Positions 30,858 to 39,679 of a DNA stretch of 64,000 nucleotides are shown piece by piece (within the stretch, counting starts at the first letter, position 1; the number at the start of each line of letters is the position of its first letter). Source of the stretch: Planctellipticum sp942493135 (GTDB lineage Bacteria; Planctomycetota; Planctomycetia; Planctomycetales; Planctomycetaceae); assembly GCA_942493135.1 (NCBI GenBank), contig OW818684.1, positions 3,410,001 through 3,474,000 of the forward strand. The letters run 5' to 3'. The position numbers and the translations under genes were made by a program. The notes beneath the pieces were generated by a model. It was given only the letters and a program-made list of their open reading frames with translations, was not told the origin of the DNA and searched no databases.

Positions 30858-31766
30858 CTACTTCACGGTTTTCAGCCGGTTGATTTCACCTTCCGCCTTC
30901 GCGATCAATGGATCGAACTGCGGAATCTCGACGGCGTTGTTTCCCTGCTCGTGCTTGCGGAAGCCGAAGAGATAGGTCGAGTTCTGCGGTCGCCAGCGGT
31001 GGAAGAACAGTTCGTTCTTCTCCAGCACCTTCCGGTGCAGGGTCTCGACGGCGGGGGACGTCAGATCGACCGGGCGAAGTTTCTCCTGGACGAGGATCTG
31101 CCCGGCGACGTAGCGGGAGCCCTCGGGCGTCAGGTGGATACCGTTTTCCGAGAGAGGGTTCGCGCGTGTGGCGGCGTCGGACGGCCAGTGGATTGTCTGG
31201 AGATCGATCACTGGGGCGTTTTCCCGGGCGGCCAGTTCACGGATCGCAGCGGAATAAGTGGCGAGCAGACGGTTGTGCGCGGTGGCGTCGGGCAGGGGCG
31301 CAACCGGTCGTGCGAAGGGGAGCGGCGTGACGTAGACGAGCCGGGCGCCGATCGCCTTCACGTCGGTCGAGAGTTTCTCGTACTGCTTCACGAACGCCGG
31401 CAGGCCGGCTTCGCCAGCGAAGGATTCGTTCTGGCCGTAGGCCAGCAGGACGACGGTCGGTTGGAATTCCTTGATCAGGTCCAGCAGCCGCTGATAGCCG
31501 ACTTCGGGGGCATCGAACACCCCCCGGCTGTCGGACCAGACGGTGTCGCCGCTCCAGCCCATGTTGCGGAAGAGAATCTTGCGGTCGTTGAGGGAGGCGG
31601 TGAGCGCGGTCTCGATCCAGCCGAACTGGGCTTCGCGTTCGACGAACGTCCCGCCGACGATGGCGACCCGGTCGCCGTCGCGCAGTTCGAACGGCGAGGC
31701 CGCGGTGGCCGTTGCGGTGGCCAGGCACATTCCGAGGCCGACGATCGAGGTGACCAGACCACGCAT
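30858..31766 (-). CDS. SGNH-type hydrolase, exported
   Basis: A 302-residue protein with a Sec signal (residues 1-22). Three of four SGNH blocks are visible: FRNMGWSGDTVW (block II Gly), LLAYGQNESF (block III Asn) and the terminal NGIHLTPEGSRY (Asp/His block V-like). Block I, usually GDS, reads IVGGTFVER with Gly-Thr in place of Asp-Ser, so the nucleophile is missing or replaced by Thr. A planctomycete group of such proteins exists with the same start. It is probably an exported carbohydrate esterase relative, or a binding protein if inactive. Confidence 0.8.
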   Translation of the reverse strand: MRGLVTSIVGLGMCLATATATAASPFELRDGDRVAIVGGTFVEREAQFGWIETALTASLNDRKILFRNMGWSGDTVWSDSRGVFDAPEVGYQRLLDLIKEFQPTVVLLAYGQNESFAGEAGLPAFVKQYEKLSTDVKAIGARLVYVTPLPFARPVAPLPDATAHNRLLATYSAAIRELAARENAPVIDLQTIHWPSDAATRANPLSENGIHLTPEGSRYVAGQILVQEKLRPVDLTSPAVETLHRKVLEKNELFFHRWRPQNSTYLFGFRKHEQGNNAVEIPQFDPLIAKAEGEINRLKTVK

Positions 31767-31806
31767 TGTTGTTGCTCTCCGATGGGATTCGCTCAGTGGG
31801 CAGCGT

Positions 31807-32049
31807 TCAGGTTCCGGGAGACAGTTCCCGCGAGGCGCCGCACGACGGGCACTGCGGCTGTCCCTGGGGAATGGTCGCCCCGCAATAGGTGCAGGGCCTG
31901 GGGGCGACCATCTCCTGATGTTCGTGCATCTTCTTCCGCATCAGGGAGAAAATCGAGCCAAGGGCGAAGAATTGCAGGATGGAACCGGCGACGATCATCA
32001 CGAAGACGAACGCGATGAAGAGCGGGACGATGACGAAGAGGATGTCCAT
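31807..32049 (-). CDS. Small membrane protein with C-terminal zinc ribbon
   Basis: An 80-residue protein. One hydrophobic helix (ILFVIVPLFIAFVFVMIVAG) and an amphipathic stretch are followed by a rubredoxin-type zinc ribbon (PCTYCGATIPQGQPQCPSCG). The C-terminal ribbon faces the cytoplasm if the first part is an N-out anchor. No family is recognised. Start ATG 32049 gives the full hydrophobic segment; a strong ribosome site is not evident. The upstream region is full of repeats. Confidence 0.65.
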   Translation of the reverse strand: MDILFVIVPLFIAFVFVMIVAGSILQFFALGSIFSLMRKKMHEHQEMVAPRPCTYCGATIPQGQPQCPSCGASRELSPGT

Positions 32050-32091
32050 GGCGTCGGGAACTCGCGAATCAGGAGGGGGAAAGAGTTTTGA

Positions 32092-32173
32092 CCACGAATT
32101 GCACGAATGGACGCGAATGAATGAATGCGGGGAGCGGAACCACGGAAGGCACGGAGAGCACGGAAGACGGAGA
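32092..32173. repeat. Dispersed CACGAAT and CACGGA-type repeats
   Basis: Two adjacent motifs: ACCACGAAT-type units (32092-32127) and ACCACGGA-type units (32137-32173). Both occur again at 43757-43841 in the same order and orientation, with an inverted CACGAAT copy at about 43940-43976. They are typical intergenic repeats of planctomycete genomes. Confidence 0.75.
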
Positions 32174-32514
32174 ATGGTATGAGATAGCGGGTTGCGAACT
32201 TCTGGTCCAACGGCATTGTGGCTTGCCGGGTGACGTGGCACAACCTGTTTGCCGGATGACAGATAGGGCCGGGGGTGACAGTCCGGAGCGGACGGGGCCA
32301 CCGGCGACCTGCCGGAGAGAACGCGAACCTGTCCAGTTCGGTTCACGTCATAGCCGTTATCGCCGTAAGATCCAGTTCCCATCAGGGGTTCGGTCGCCGA
32401 CCCGCCGGAAATGTCGGTTGTCCCAGGGGCCCCCCGCGACCACAATAGACAAACTTTGACGGTTCCCCGGCTGGGAATTCGTCCCGTCCGCCTGTTTCTG
32501 GATACCACTGCAGC
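32174..32514. other. Leader region upstream of metH
   Basis: About 340 bases rich in GC with no reading frame. It has local self-complementarity (CCGGATGACAG, GGCCGGGGGTGACAG, CCGGAGCGGAC) but no match to the B12 box or the SAM-riboswitch core, so no known riboswitch is called. A promoter for metH must lie here. Confidence 0.4.
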
Positions 32515-35500
32515 ATGCCCGCCTCCGATCAGTCCGGCCGTTTCGAACAGCTTCTTTCCGAGCGCATCCTCGTCATCGACGGGGCGATGGGTTCGATGAT
32601 CCACAATTATCATCCGTCCGAGGCCGACTATCGGGGCGATCGGTTCAAGAATCACCCGATCGATCTGAAGAACAACAGCGACGTGCTGGTGCTGACCCAG
32701 CCGCAGATCATTGAGGAAATCCACCGCAAGTACCTGGAAGCCGGCGCGGACATTATCGAGACCGATTCCTTCAACGCGAATATCGTGTCGCTGGAAGAGT
32801 TCGGCCTCGCCGACCTGACGTACGAGATGAACAAGGCGGCGGCCCAGCTCGCCCGCAAAGTCGCCGACGAATTCACCCGCAGGAATCCGGCCAAGCCGCG
32901 GTTCGTCGCGGGAAGCATCGGCCCGACGAAGGTTCAACTGTCGTTTAACGCCGACAAGCCCGGCTACCGCCCCGTCACGTTCGATCAGATGGTCGCCTCG
33001 TACGCGGAACAGATCCGCGGTCTGCTCGACGGCGGCGTCGACGTGCTGCTGCCGGAGACGTCGTTCGATACGCTCAACATGAAGTCCTGCCTGTTCGCGA
33101 TCGAGCAGGTCTTCGAGCAGACCGGTCGGCGGGTGCCGGTGATGGTCTCCTGCACGATCTTCCAGGGAGGCCGGACGCTGACCGGGCAGACGCTGGAAGC
33201 GTTCTGGGCGGCGGTGTCGCACTTCCCGATGACGACCGTCGGTTTGAACTGCGCGCTGGGTCCGGCCCAGATGCGGACGTATCTGGAGACGCTCGCCGAG
33301 CGCGCTCCGAAGTACATCAGTTGCTATCCGAACGCCGGCATGCCCGACGGGATGGGGGGCTTCGATGCGACGCCGGAAGACGTGGCGAAGAACATCCGGG
33401 AGTTCGCAAAGAACGGCTGGGTGAACATCGTCGGCGGCTGCTGCGGGACGACGCCGGAGTACATCCAGAAAATCGCCGAAGCGGTCGCCGACCAGAAGCC
33501 CCGGCACATCCCGGAGGCGCACCACTGGTCCGCCTACAGCGGCAGCGAGCTGCTGGAATTGCGTAATGACGACGTTGATCGTCGATCGTCGATGGTTGAT
33601 GGTCAGAAAGATGCGTCCGGCGATCAACGATCAACGATCAACGATCAACCGGCCGCGTCTTCGACGCCCTTCCTCATGATCGGCGAGCGGACTAACGTCA
33701 CGGGTTCGAAGAAATTCGCCCGGTTGATCCGGGAGAAGAACTATGACGAGGCGATGACTGTCGCGCGGCAGCAGGTCGATAGCGGCGCGAACATGATCGA
33801 CGTCAACATGGACGAGGGCCTGCTCGACAGCAAGGCCGAGATGGTCCATTTCCTCAACATGATCGCCGACGATCCGGACGTCAACAAAGTCCCGATCATG
33901 GTCGACAGCTCGAAGTTCGAGGTGATCGAGGCCGGGTTGCAATGCCTCGCGGGCAAGGGGGTCGTCAACTCGATCTCGCTGAAGGAAGGCGAGGAAAAGT
34001 TCCTCGAACACGCGCGGACGATCCGCAAGTACGGGGCTGCGGTCGTCGTCATGGCCTTCGACGAAGAAGGTCAGGCTGCCGAGTGCGACCACAAAGTCGC
34101 GATCAGCCAGCGGGCCTACAAGCTGCTGACGGAGAAGGCCGGATTTCCTGCCGAAGACATCATTTTCGACTGCAACATCCTGACCGTCGGCACCGGCATG
34201 GAAGAGCATGCCAACTATGCGGTCGAGTTCATCGAAGCGGTCCGCAAGATCAAGGCGACCTGTCCCGGAGTTCGGACGTCGGGCGGCGTGAGCAACGTGT
34301 CGTTTTCGTTCCGCGGCAACGAGGTCGTCCGCGAAGCGATGAACGCGGCGTTCCTCTACCACGCGATTCACGCCGGTCTCGACATGGGCATCGTCAACGC
34401 GGGCCAGCTCGCGGTCTACGACGAGATCGACAAGGAACTGCTGGAGTACGTGGAAGACGTGCTCCTCAACCGCCGGCCGGATGCCACCGAGCGGCTGATC
34501 GACTATTCCGAACGCCTGAAGGCCGCCGGGGCGAATCACGTTCCAGGCGAGGCCGCCATCGAAGAGTGGCGGCTCGGTTCGATTGAAGACCGACTGAAGC
34601 ACGCGCTGCTGCGGGGAATCACGGATTTCATCGACGAAGACACGGAAGAGGCCCGCATCAAATACGGCCGGCCGCTGAACGTCATTCAGGGTCCGCTGAT
34701 GGCCGGCATGAGCGTCGTCGGCGACCTGTTCGGTCAGGGGAAAATGTTCCTGCCGCAGGTGGTGAAGTCGGCCCGCGTGATGAAAAAGGCGGTGGCCTAT
34801 CTGCAGCCGTTCATGGAGGCGGAGAAGGCTGCAGCGGCGGAAGCCGCCGCTGCCGTTGAGGGTTTATCGTCGATGGTTGATGGTCAGAAAGAGTCTGCTA
34901 ACGATCAACCATCAACGATCGACGATCAACGATCCTCCTCCCGCGGCAAAATCCTCATCGCCACCGTCAAGGGAGACGTTCACGACATCGGCAAGAACAT
35001 CGTCGCGGTCGTGCTGAGGTGCAATAACTTCGAGGTCATCGACCTCGGCGTGATGATTCCCTGCGACAAGATTCTGGAGGTCGCCCGGGCCGAGCAGGTG
35101 GACGTCATCGGACTGTCGGGGCTGATTACGCCTTCGCTCGAAGAGATGTCGCACGTTGCGAAGGAGATGCAGCGGCAGGGGCTGAAGATCCCCCTGCTGA
35201 TCGGCGGCGCCACGACCAGTTCCAAGCACACCGCGGTCAAGATTTCGCCGTTCTACGATCAGCCGGTGATTCACGTGGTCGACGCGTCGCTGTCGGTCCC
35301 CGCGGTGGAGAATCTGCTGGACGACGAACGGCGGGACGCGTACCTGGTGAAGGTCCGCGCGACGCAGCAGCGCGACCGCGATACGTTCGCCTTCCTGATG
35401 AAGAAGGCGCTCACGCCGTATTCCGAGGCCCTGAAGCGACGGTTCCAGACCGACTGGTCGACGGTCCGGATCGATACGCCGGCGTTCCTGGGAACGCGGG

Positions 35501-36402
35501 TCATCGAGGATCAGCCGCTGGAGGAACTGCTGCCGTACATCGACTGGTCGCCGTTCTTCATGACGTGGGAGCTGAAGGGGAAGTACCCGCGGATCTTCGA
35601 AGACGCCATCGTGGGAACGGAAGCGAAGCGGGTCTACGACGACGCCCGCCGGCTGCTCGACCGGATCATCAAGGAGAAGCTGCTGGTCGCGAAGGGCGTC
35701 TATGGCTTCTGGCCGGCGAATTCGGTGGGGGATGATGTTCATGTCTATGCGCCCACGGCTGACCTCTCAACTCTCAACTCTCAACCCTCAACAATCTTCC
35801 CCATGCTCCGCCAGCAGTGGGAGCGAGAAGGGCAGAAGGACTTCCGTTCGCTCGCCGACTACATCGCCCCGGCGGACAGCGGCCGGCAGGACTACATCGG
35901 CGCGTTTGCGGTGACAGCGGGGATTGGCTGCGACGAGCTGGCGAACAAGTTCGCCGAGGAGGAGCACGACGACTACCACTCGATCATGACCAAGGCGATC
36001 GCCGACCGGCTGGCGGAGGCGTTCGCCGAGATGCTGCACGCGAAGGCCCGCCGGGACTGGGGCTACGGAGCCGAGGAGCAGCTCTCCAGCGACGAATTGA
36101 TTGCCGAGAAGTACCGGGGCATTCGACCGGCGTACGGCTACCCGGCCTGCCCGGACCACACGGAGAAGCCGAAGCTGTTCGAGCTGCTGCAGGCGGAAGA
36201 GACGACCGGCATTCACCTGACCGAGAGCTACGCGATGCACCCGGCGGCGGCGGTGAGCGGGCTGTACTTCGCGCACCCGGAAGCACGGTACTTCGCGGTC
36301 GACAAGATCACGAAGGACCAGGTCGAGGACTACGCCCGCCGGAAGGGAATGCCGATCTCTGAAGTCGAACGCTGGCTGTCGCCGAATCTGGGGTACGAGT
36401 AG
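32515..36402 (+). CDS. metH: Cobalamin-dependent methionine synthase with three repeat-derived insertions
   Basis: A 1295-residue enzyme that transfers the methyl group from 5-methyltetrahydrofolate to homocysteine through cobalamin. Domains in order: homocysteine-binding barrel (RILVIDGAMGSMIHNY, zinc ligands in GLNCALGP and GGCCGTTPEYI), folate-binding barrel (FLMIGERTNVTGSKKFARL), cobalamin cap and DVHDIGKN Rossmann domain with the axial His, and the AdoMet activation domain (RGIRPAYGYPACPDHTEK). E. coli MetH has 1227 residues. The extra length is partly due to three insertions encoded by short palindromic repeats: near residues 354-379, 784-807 and 1083-1095, in inter-domain linkers and a loop. 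They keep the frame and remove no motif, so the enzyme is probably active. Confidence 0.95.
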   Translation: MPASDQSGRFEQLLSERILVIDGAMGSMIHNYHPSEADYRGDRFKNHPIDLKNNSDVLVLTQPQIIEEIHRKYLEAGADIIETDSFNANIVSLEEFGLADLTYEMNKAAAQLARKVADEFTRRNPAKPRFVAGSIGPTKVQLSFNADKPGYRPVTFDQMVASYAEQIRGLLDGGVDVLLPETSFDTLNMKSCLFAIEQVFEQTGRRVPVMVSCTIFQGGRTLTGQTLEAFWAAVSHFPMTTVGLNCALGPAQMRTYLETLAERAPKYISCYPNAGMPDGMGGFDATPEDVAKNIREFAKNGWVNIVGGCCGTTPEYIQKIAEAVADQKPRHIPEAHHWSAYSGSELLELRNDDVDRRSSMVDGQKDASGDQRSTINDQPAASSTPFLMIGERTNVTGSKKFARLIREKNYDEAMTVARQQVDSGANMIDVNMDEGLLDSKAEMVHFLNMIADDPDVNKVPIMVDSSKFEVIEAGLQCLAGKGVVNSISLKEGEEKFLEHARTIRKYGAAVVVMAFDEEGQAAECDHKVAISQRAYKLLTEKAGFPAEDIIFDCNILTVGTGMEEHANYAVEFIEAVRKIKATCPGVRTSGGVSNVSFSFRGNEVVREAMNAAFLYHAIHAGLDMGIVNAGQLAVYDEIDKELLEYVEDVLLNRRPDATERLIDYSERLKAAGANHVPGEAAIEEWRLGSIEDRLKHALLRGITDFIDEDTEEARIKYGRPLNVIQGPLMAGMSVVGDLFGQGKMFLPQVVKSARVMKKAVAYLQPFMEAEKAAAAEAAAAVEGLSSMVDGQKESANDQPSTIDDQRSSSRGKILIATVKGDVHDIGKNIVAVVLRCNNFEVIDLGVMIPCDKILEVARAEQVDVIGLSGLITPSLEEMSHVAKEMQRQGLKIPLLIGGATTSSKHTAVKISPFYDQPVIHVVDASLSVPAVENLLDDERRDAYLVKVRATQQRDRDTFAFLMKKALTPYSEALKRRFQTDWSTVRIDTPAFLGTRVIEDQPLEELLPYIDWSPFFMTWELKGKYPRIFEDAIVGTEAKRVYDDARRLLDRIIKEKLLVAKGVYGFWPANSVGDDVHVYAPTADLSTLNSQPSTIFPMLRQQWEREGQKDFRSLADYIAPADSGRQDYIGAFAVTAGIGCDELANKFAEEEHDDYHSIMTKAIADRLAEAFAEMLHAKARRDWGYGAEEQLSSDELIAEKYRGIRPAYGYPACPDHTEKPKLFELLQAEETTGIHLTESYAMHPAAAVSGLYFAHPEARYFAVDKITKDQVEDYARRKGMPISEVERWLSPNLGYE
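33574..33650 (+). repeat. Palindromic repeat inserted in metH (element 1)
   Basis: About 77 bases: a left arm of GTTGATCGTCGATCGTCGAT-type units and a right arm of (GATCAAC) units that is its imperfect complement. It lies in the linker between the homocysteine and folate domains and encodes an SSMVDGQK-containing segment. Confidence 0.8.
34866..34934 (+). repeat. Palindromic repeat inserted in metH (element 2)
   Basis: A second copy with the same left part (ATCGTCGATGGTTGATGGTC, then AGAAAGA) and a GATCAAC-rich right arm. It lies before the cobalamin Rossmann domain and encodes SSMVDGQKESANDQ-like residues, similar to element 1. Confidence 0.8.
35764..35797 (+). repeat. CTCAAC-type tandem repeat in metH (element 3)
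   Basis: Four or five CTCAACT/CTCAACC units followed by AATC encode the STLNSQPSTIF stretch in a loop of the activation domain. The same unit string is in the prophage at 3085-3110. Confidence 0.7.
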
Positions 36403-36420
36403 GGCCGGGCGCGCCCGGCC
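36403..36420. repeat. GGCCGGGC palindrome, copy 1
   Basis: A perfect 18-base palindrome directly after the metH stop codon. The same palindrome occurs at 36565-36582 (inverted flanks) and 56007-56024. The conserved left flank GTGTAG or GAGTAG provides the stop codon context. Confidence 0.8.
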
Positions 36421-36456
36421 GCATGGCGATTGAGGACGTTTTGTCGAGTCATGCGG

Positions 36457-36539
36457 GGGTGGCACGTCCCTGAGTCTTCGAAGGGCGTGGTCTTTTCTGG
36501 AGGACACGCCCATCGCAAAGCCTCTGGGACGTGCCACCC
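36457..36539. repeat. Long hairpin of the GGTGGCACGCCC repeat family, copy 1
   Basis: An 83-base imperfect palindrome: GGGTGGCACGTCCCTGAG at the left and its complement at the right, with AAGGGCGTG/CACGCCC inner arms. Nearly the same hairpin is at 48525-48605; half copies are at 28391 and 50251. The region 36403-36738 has no gene and contains only these repeats and two short inverted copies. Confidence 0.85.
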
Positions 36540-36564
36540 AGGTCGAGTGCCTGCTGAGCGAAGA

Positions 36565-36582
36565 GGCCGGGCGCGCCCGGCC
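36565..36582. repeat. GGCCGGGC palindrome, copy 2
   Basis: The same 18-base palindrome as at 36403, here with the flank CCTACACTC, the complement of the GAGTGTAGG flank seen at the others. It lies opposite to copy 1 around the long hairpin at 36457-36539. Confidence 0.75.
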
Positions 36583-36738
36583 CTACACTCACTCTTCCTC
36601 CCACGACTGCGCCGCCCCGATAGCCCGCGGACGGGCAATCGGGGCCACCCGGATCGACGTGCACGCCTCCAACGAAAAGAGGCCGGGGACAAAACCCCGG
36701 CCTCTCTGGCTATTCGCTTCTCGCTATTCCCTATTCGC

Positions 36739-39198
36739 TCACTTCACAAACAAAAACCCCTTGCTGTTGATCAGCGCCCACAGCAGGTCTTCGTACCCTT
36801 CCTTCGGCGAGGGGGACTGCGCCACGATCTGCTCGCTGGCCGAGATCTCCCCCGCACTCGCCGGGCGGGCGAGCGTGGCCAGGTACAGTTCCTGCACGAT
36901 CTCCGCGTGCGGCTTCTTCGCGGCCAGCAGCGTGGCCACGCGGCCGTCTTTGGCGGCGATCTTGTTCGCCAGGATGTCGCCGTTGAGCGTGTGCAGCGCC
37001 TGGGCCAGGTTGGCTTCCGCCGGGCGTTCGCACTCGCAGACGCTCGTCCGCCGCGGCTTGGCGAACGTCGTCAGGAAATAGTCCGGGTACTCGGCGTCGG
37101 GGATCTCGATCGCCCGCGTCCCCAGCGGCAGGTCCTTGAACTTGGTCTTCGTCCCCGCCGCGGCGTCGATCGCATCCAGCAGCGGTTCGGCGGTCAGCCG
37201 CTTCACGTGGAAGTGGCTGTAGAACCGCTCGTCCGCGGCGTTCTGCGACGTCGGCTGCGAATCGAGCTGGTACAGCCGCGACGACATCACCGTCTTGATC
37301 AGGTGCTTCAGGTTAAAGCCCGACTTCGTGAAGTCCTCGGACAGCGCCTCCATCAGCGCGACGTTGGTCGGCGGATTCGTCGGCCGCATGTCGTCGACCG
37401 GCTCCACCAGCCCGCGGCCCATCAGGTAGGAGACATAGCGGTTCACGACCGCCTTCGAGAAGGCCTTGTTCTCGGGCGAGGTCATCCAGGCGGCGAGAGC
37501 GATCCGCCGGTCGAGCGGGTGATCGAGCGGCTCGCCGTCGAGCGGTTTGGGCGTCATCACCTTGCCGGTGCGGGGCTGCCGGACATCTCCGCCCGTCTTC
37601 AGCATGACAACCCGTTCGCCGCCGAACAGACCGAATTCCTGGCTGGTTTTCACGCTCACGCGGGCGAAGTACGCGGCGAAGCTGTAATAGTCGTCCTGGC
37701 TGTATTTCTCGAACGGGTGATGGTGGCACTGGGCGCAGGTCAGCCGACTCCCCAGGAAGAGCTGGGAGGTCGATTCGGCCAGTTCGGACGGATTGCTGTT
37801 GACCAGGAAGTAGTTCGCCGGGCCGTTCGAATAGATCGAACCTTTCCCCTGCACGAGCTGGCTGACGAACTTGTCAAAGGTGACGTTCTGCCGGAACTGC
37901 TCTTTGATCCAGTTGTGGAGCGCCCACATCCCGGTGTCCTGCAGATCCCGGCTGTTGTTGCGGATCAGGTCGGACCACTTGAGCGTCCAGTACGCCGCAT
38001 AGCGGTCACTGTAAGTCGCCTTCAGGGGCGAATCGGCCAGCCCCAGCACGCGATCGATCCACTGCTGCCGCTTGTTCGGATCGGTTGACGCCGCGAACTC
38101 CTGGATCTCTTCCAGCGACGGCAGCGTGCCGGTCGCGTCGAGGAAGATCCGGCGGAGGAACGTGTGATCGTCGCAGAGTCCCGAGGGTTCGATCCCCAGC
38201 TCGCGGAACTTGGTCGCGGCCAGTTCGTCGACGAAGTTATTGTTTGTCCATCCCGCCAGGTCCGCCGGCTTGCCGTAAGGAATGACGAAGGTGCAGAGCC
38301 CCGCCTGACCCTCAAAACGGACCATTACCGGCGACTGTCCGCGGCCGCCAACGGTGCAGAGCCCGTTGTTCGAGACCGTGACGACTCCTTCGTCGAGCGA
38401 ATCGAAGCGGGCCCAGGCGGTGACGTCGCGGACTTCGCCGTCGGCGTAGTGGGCCTCGACCCGCAACTGCTGCTGCAGGCCCGGTTCGCCGATCCGCTGG
38501 GCGGGCGTGACCGCGAGCTGCTTGATGGCCCGTTCTTCGGGCTTGGGGGCGGGCGCCCCCTTCGCGATCCAGGCGGCGAGCAGCTTGTAGTCGCGCGAGC
38601 CGAATTCGATCCGCCGGCCGCCCGCGTGGGCGGTCCGCATCGTCGGTTTCCGGAGCAGCAGGCTGTCGTCGGGATCCATCACGTTGATCCGCCGGCCCAT
38701 CACTTCGCGAGCCATCGCAGTCCGGTCGGCGGCGCCGTCGAAGCCGAAGACCGTCAGCTTGAAGCCCCCCTGGCCGAACTGGGCGGCGTGGCAGCTCGCC
38801 ATCGCGCAACCCGTTTTGGTCAGGACCGGGCGGACCTGGTCGAGATAGTCCACGTCCGGCTCGGCGGAGATCCCGCTGACGGTGACCGGGATCGTCCGGG
38901 TGGCCCCCTCGACCTGCACGGTGACTTCGGTCGTGCCGTCCGCCTTCGGCATGACGCGCCCCTGGGGCGTCACAATCGCGATGGTCTCATTCGCGGAGCG
39001 GAACTGCGCTCGCGGCGTCCAGTCATCCACGTGTCCCGAGGCCAGGTCCCCGACCGGCGGGTTCACGAGAAGTTGGATTTCCGCGAAGTTGCCGGTCAGT
39101 CGAACTTCCGGCGGTGTGACGGCCAGGGCATCGTCCGCGAATCCCAGTCCCGGTGCGAGCACGAGACAACCGAAGACAGAGAAGAGAGTGCGAAGCAT
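36739..39198 (-). CDS. DUF1549/DUF1553 exported protein with Ig-like front (PSD1-type)
   Basis: An 819-residue exported protein. The start is ATG 39198, giving a signal peptide MLRTLFSVFGCLVLAPGLGF. An N-terminal Big2-like domain follows (residues 25-115), then a CxxCH-like haem or Cys region with CAMASCHAAQFGQGGF, then the DUF1549 part (FLRRIFLDATGTLPSLEEIQ, YAAYWTLKWSDLIRNNSRDL, LGSRLTCAQCHHHPFEKYSQ) and the DUF1553 part (FSKAVVNRYVSYLMGRGLVE, GFNLKHLIKTVMSSRLYQL). In planctomycetes this protein is usually beside DUF1501; here an island separates them. Function unknown; extracellular carbohydrate processing or electron transfer is suggested. Confidence 0.9.
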   Translation of the reverse strand: MLRTLFSVFGCLVLAPGLGFADDALAVTPPEVRLTGNFAEIQLLVNPPVGDLASGHVDDWTPRAQFRSANETIAIVTPQGRVMPKADGTTEVTVQVEGATRTIPVTVSGISAEPDVDYLDQVRPVLTKTGCAMASCHAAQFGQGGFKLTVFGFDGAADRTAMAREVMGRRINVMDPDDSLLLRKPTMRTAHAGGRRIEFGSRDYKLLAAWIAKGAPAPKPEERAIKQLAVTPAQRIGEPGLQQQLRVEAHYADGEVRDVTAWARFDSLDEGVVTVSNNGLCTVGGRGQSPVMVRFEGQAGLCTFVIPYGKPADLAGWTNNNFVDELAATKFRELGIEPSGLCDDHTFLRRIFLDATGTLPSLEEIQEFAASTDPNKRQQWIDRVLGLADSPLKATYSDRYAAYWTLKWSDLIRNNSRDLQDTGMWALHNWIKEQFRQNVTFDKFVSQLVQGKGSIYSNGPANYFLVNSNPSELAESTSQLFLGSRLTCAQCHHHPFEKYSQDDYYSFAAYFARVSVKTSQEFGLFGGERVVMLKTGGDVRQPRTGKVMTPKPLDGEPLDHPLDRRIALAAWMTSPENKAFSKAVVNRYVSYLMGRGLVEPVDDMRPTNPPTNVALMEALSEDFTKSGFNLKHLIKTVMSSRLYQLDSQPTSQNAADERFYSHFHVKRLTAEPLLDAIDAAAGTKTKFKDLPLGTRAIEIPDAEYPDYFLTTFAKPRRTSVCECERPAEANLAQALHTLNGDILANKIAAKDGRVATLLAAKKPHAEIVQELYLATLARPASAGEISASEQIVAQSPSPKEGYEDLLWALINSKGFLFVK

Positions 39199-39481
39199 GG
39201 CGGGGCCTCCGTGGGAGGGAACAGTCGCAGGCGGGAGTTTCAGGCGGGTCGAACACATCAATTATTACGGATCGGTCAGACGGACGCCATCCCCTTCCTC
39301 GTACCGCCGCCCGGTTCGGCAAAATCTGCCGATGCCGGGAGATGGGCCGGTTGTGCCGAATTCCCGCTGGGCTTCGGCCGGAGTTTTGGTACTGTCCGGC
39401 TTTATTGGACATGGATGAATGCGGTCGGGCCAGCATGTGCTGACCCGACCGCTCCATTTAACCTATGCCATCACGTTCCGT

Positions 39482-39622
39482 TCATCGACGAACGAGAAAC
39501 CGGAACGGCAATCCGTCTTTCCGAACCATCGGCTTCTTCGATCGCCAATGGAACACAACCTTCGCGTAAACCCACCGGAATCCCGGAGGCGGCGGCGGGA
39601 ACTTGCTGGTCTTCATGACCAT
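39482..39622 (-). CDS. Orphan 46-residue basic protein
   Basis: It starts at ATG 39622 with AGGAG six bases before it, a near-ideal site, and stops at 39482. The product is small, basic and Pro-rich (MVMKTSKFPPPPPGFRWVYA, then HWRSKKPMVRKDGLPFRF). It has no signal peptide. No family is recognised. It stands at the left end of the accessory island, transcribed towards the DUF1553 gene, and could be an antitoxin, peptide toxin or part of the mobile element. Confidence 0.55.
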   Translation of the reverse strand: MVMKTSKFPPPPPGFRWVYAKVVFHWRSKKPMVRKDGLPFRFLVRR

Positions 39623-39643
39623 GATACTCTCCTGGCATGCACG

Positions 39644-39673
39644 TTGACTCCAGCGGGCCAGGCCACGTACAAT
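39644..39673 (+). promoter_or_regulatory. Near-consensus sigma70 promoter, plus strand
   Basis: TTGACT (39644-39649) and TACAAT (39668-39673) are 18 bases apart. Transcription would start near 39680, running right into a hairpin-rich stretch that is not translated in any credible frame. It is divergent from the 46-residue gene. Confidence 0.7.
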
Positions 39674-39679
39674 AGCCGA

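Noticed and set aside
32243..32514. Possible cobalamin riboswitch before metH
   Set aside because: GC-rich self-complementary sequence is present, but the conserved B12 box and core could not be found; a known class cannot be supported.
31807..33627. Very long minus-strand frame opposite metH
   Set aside because: It is the antisense shadow of metH joined to a real 80-residue gene at 31807-32049; codon pattern follows metH.
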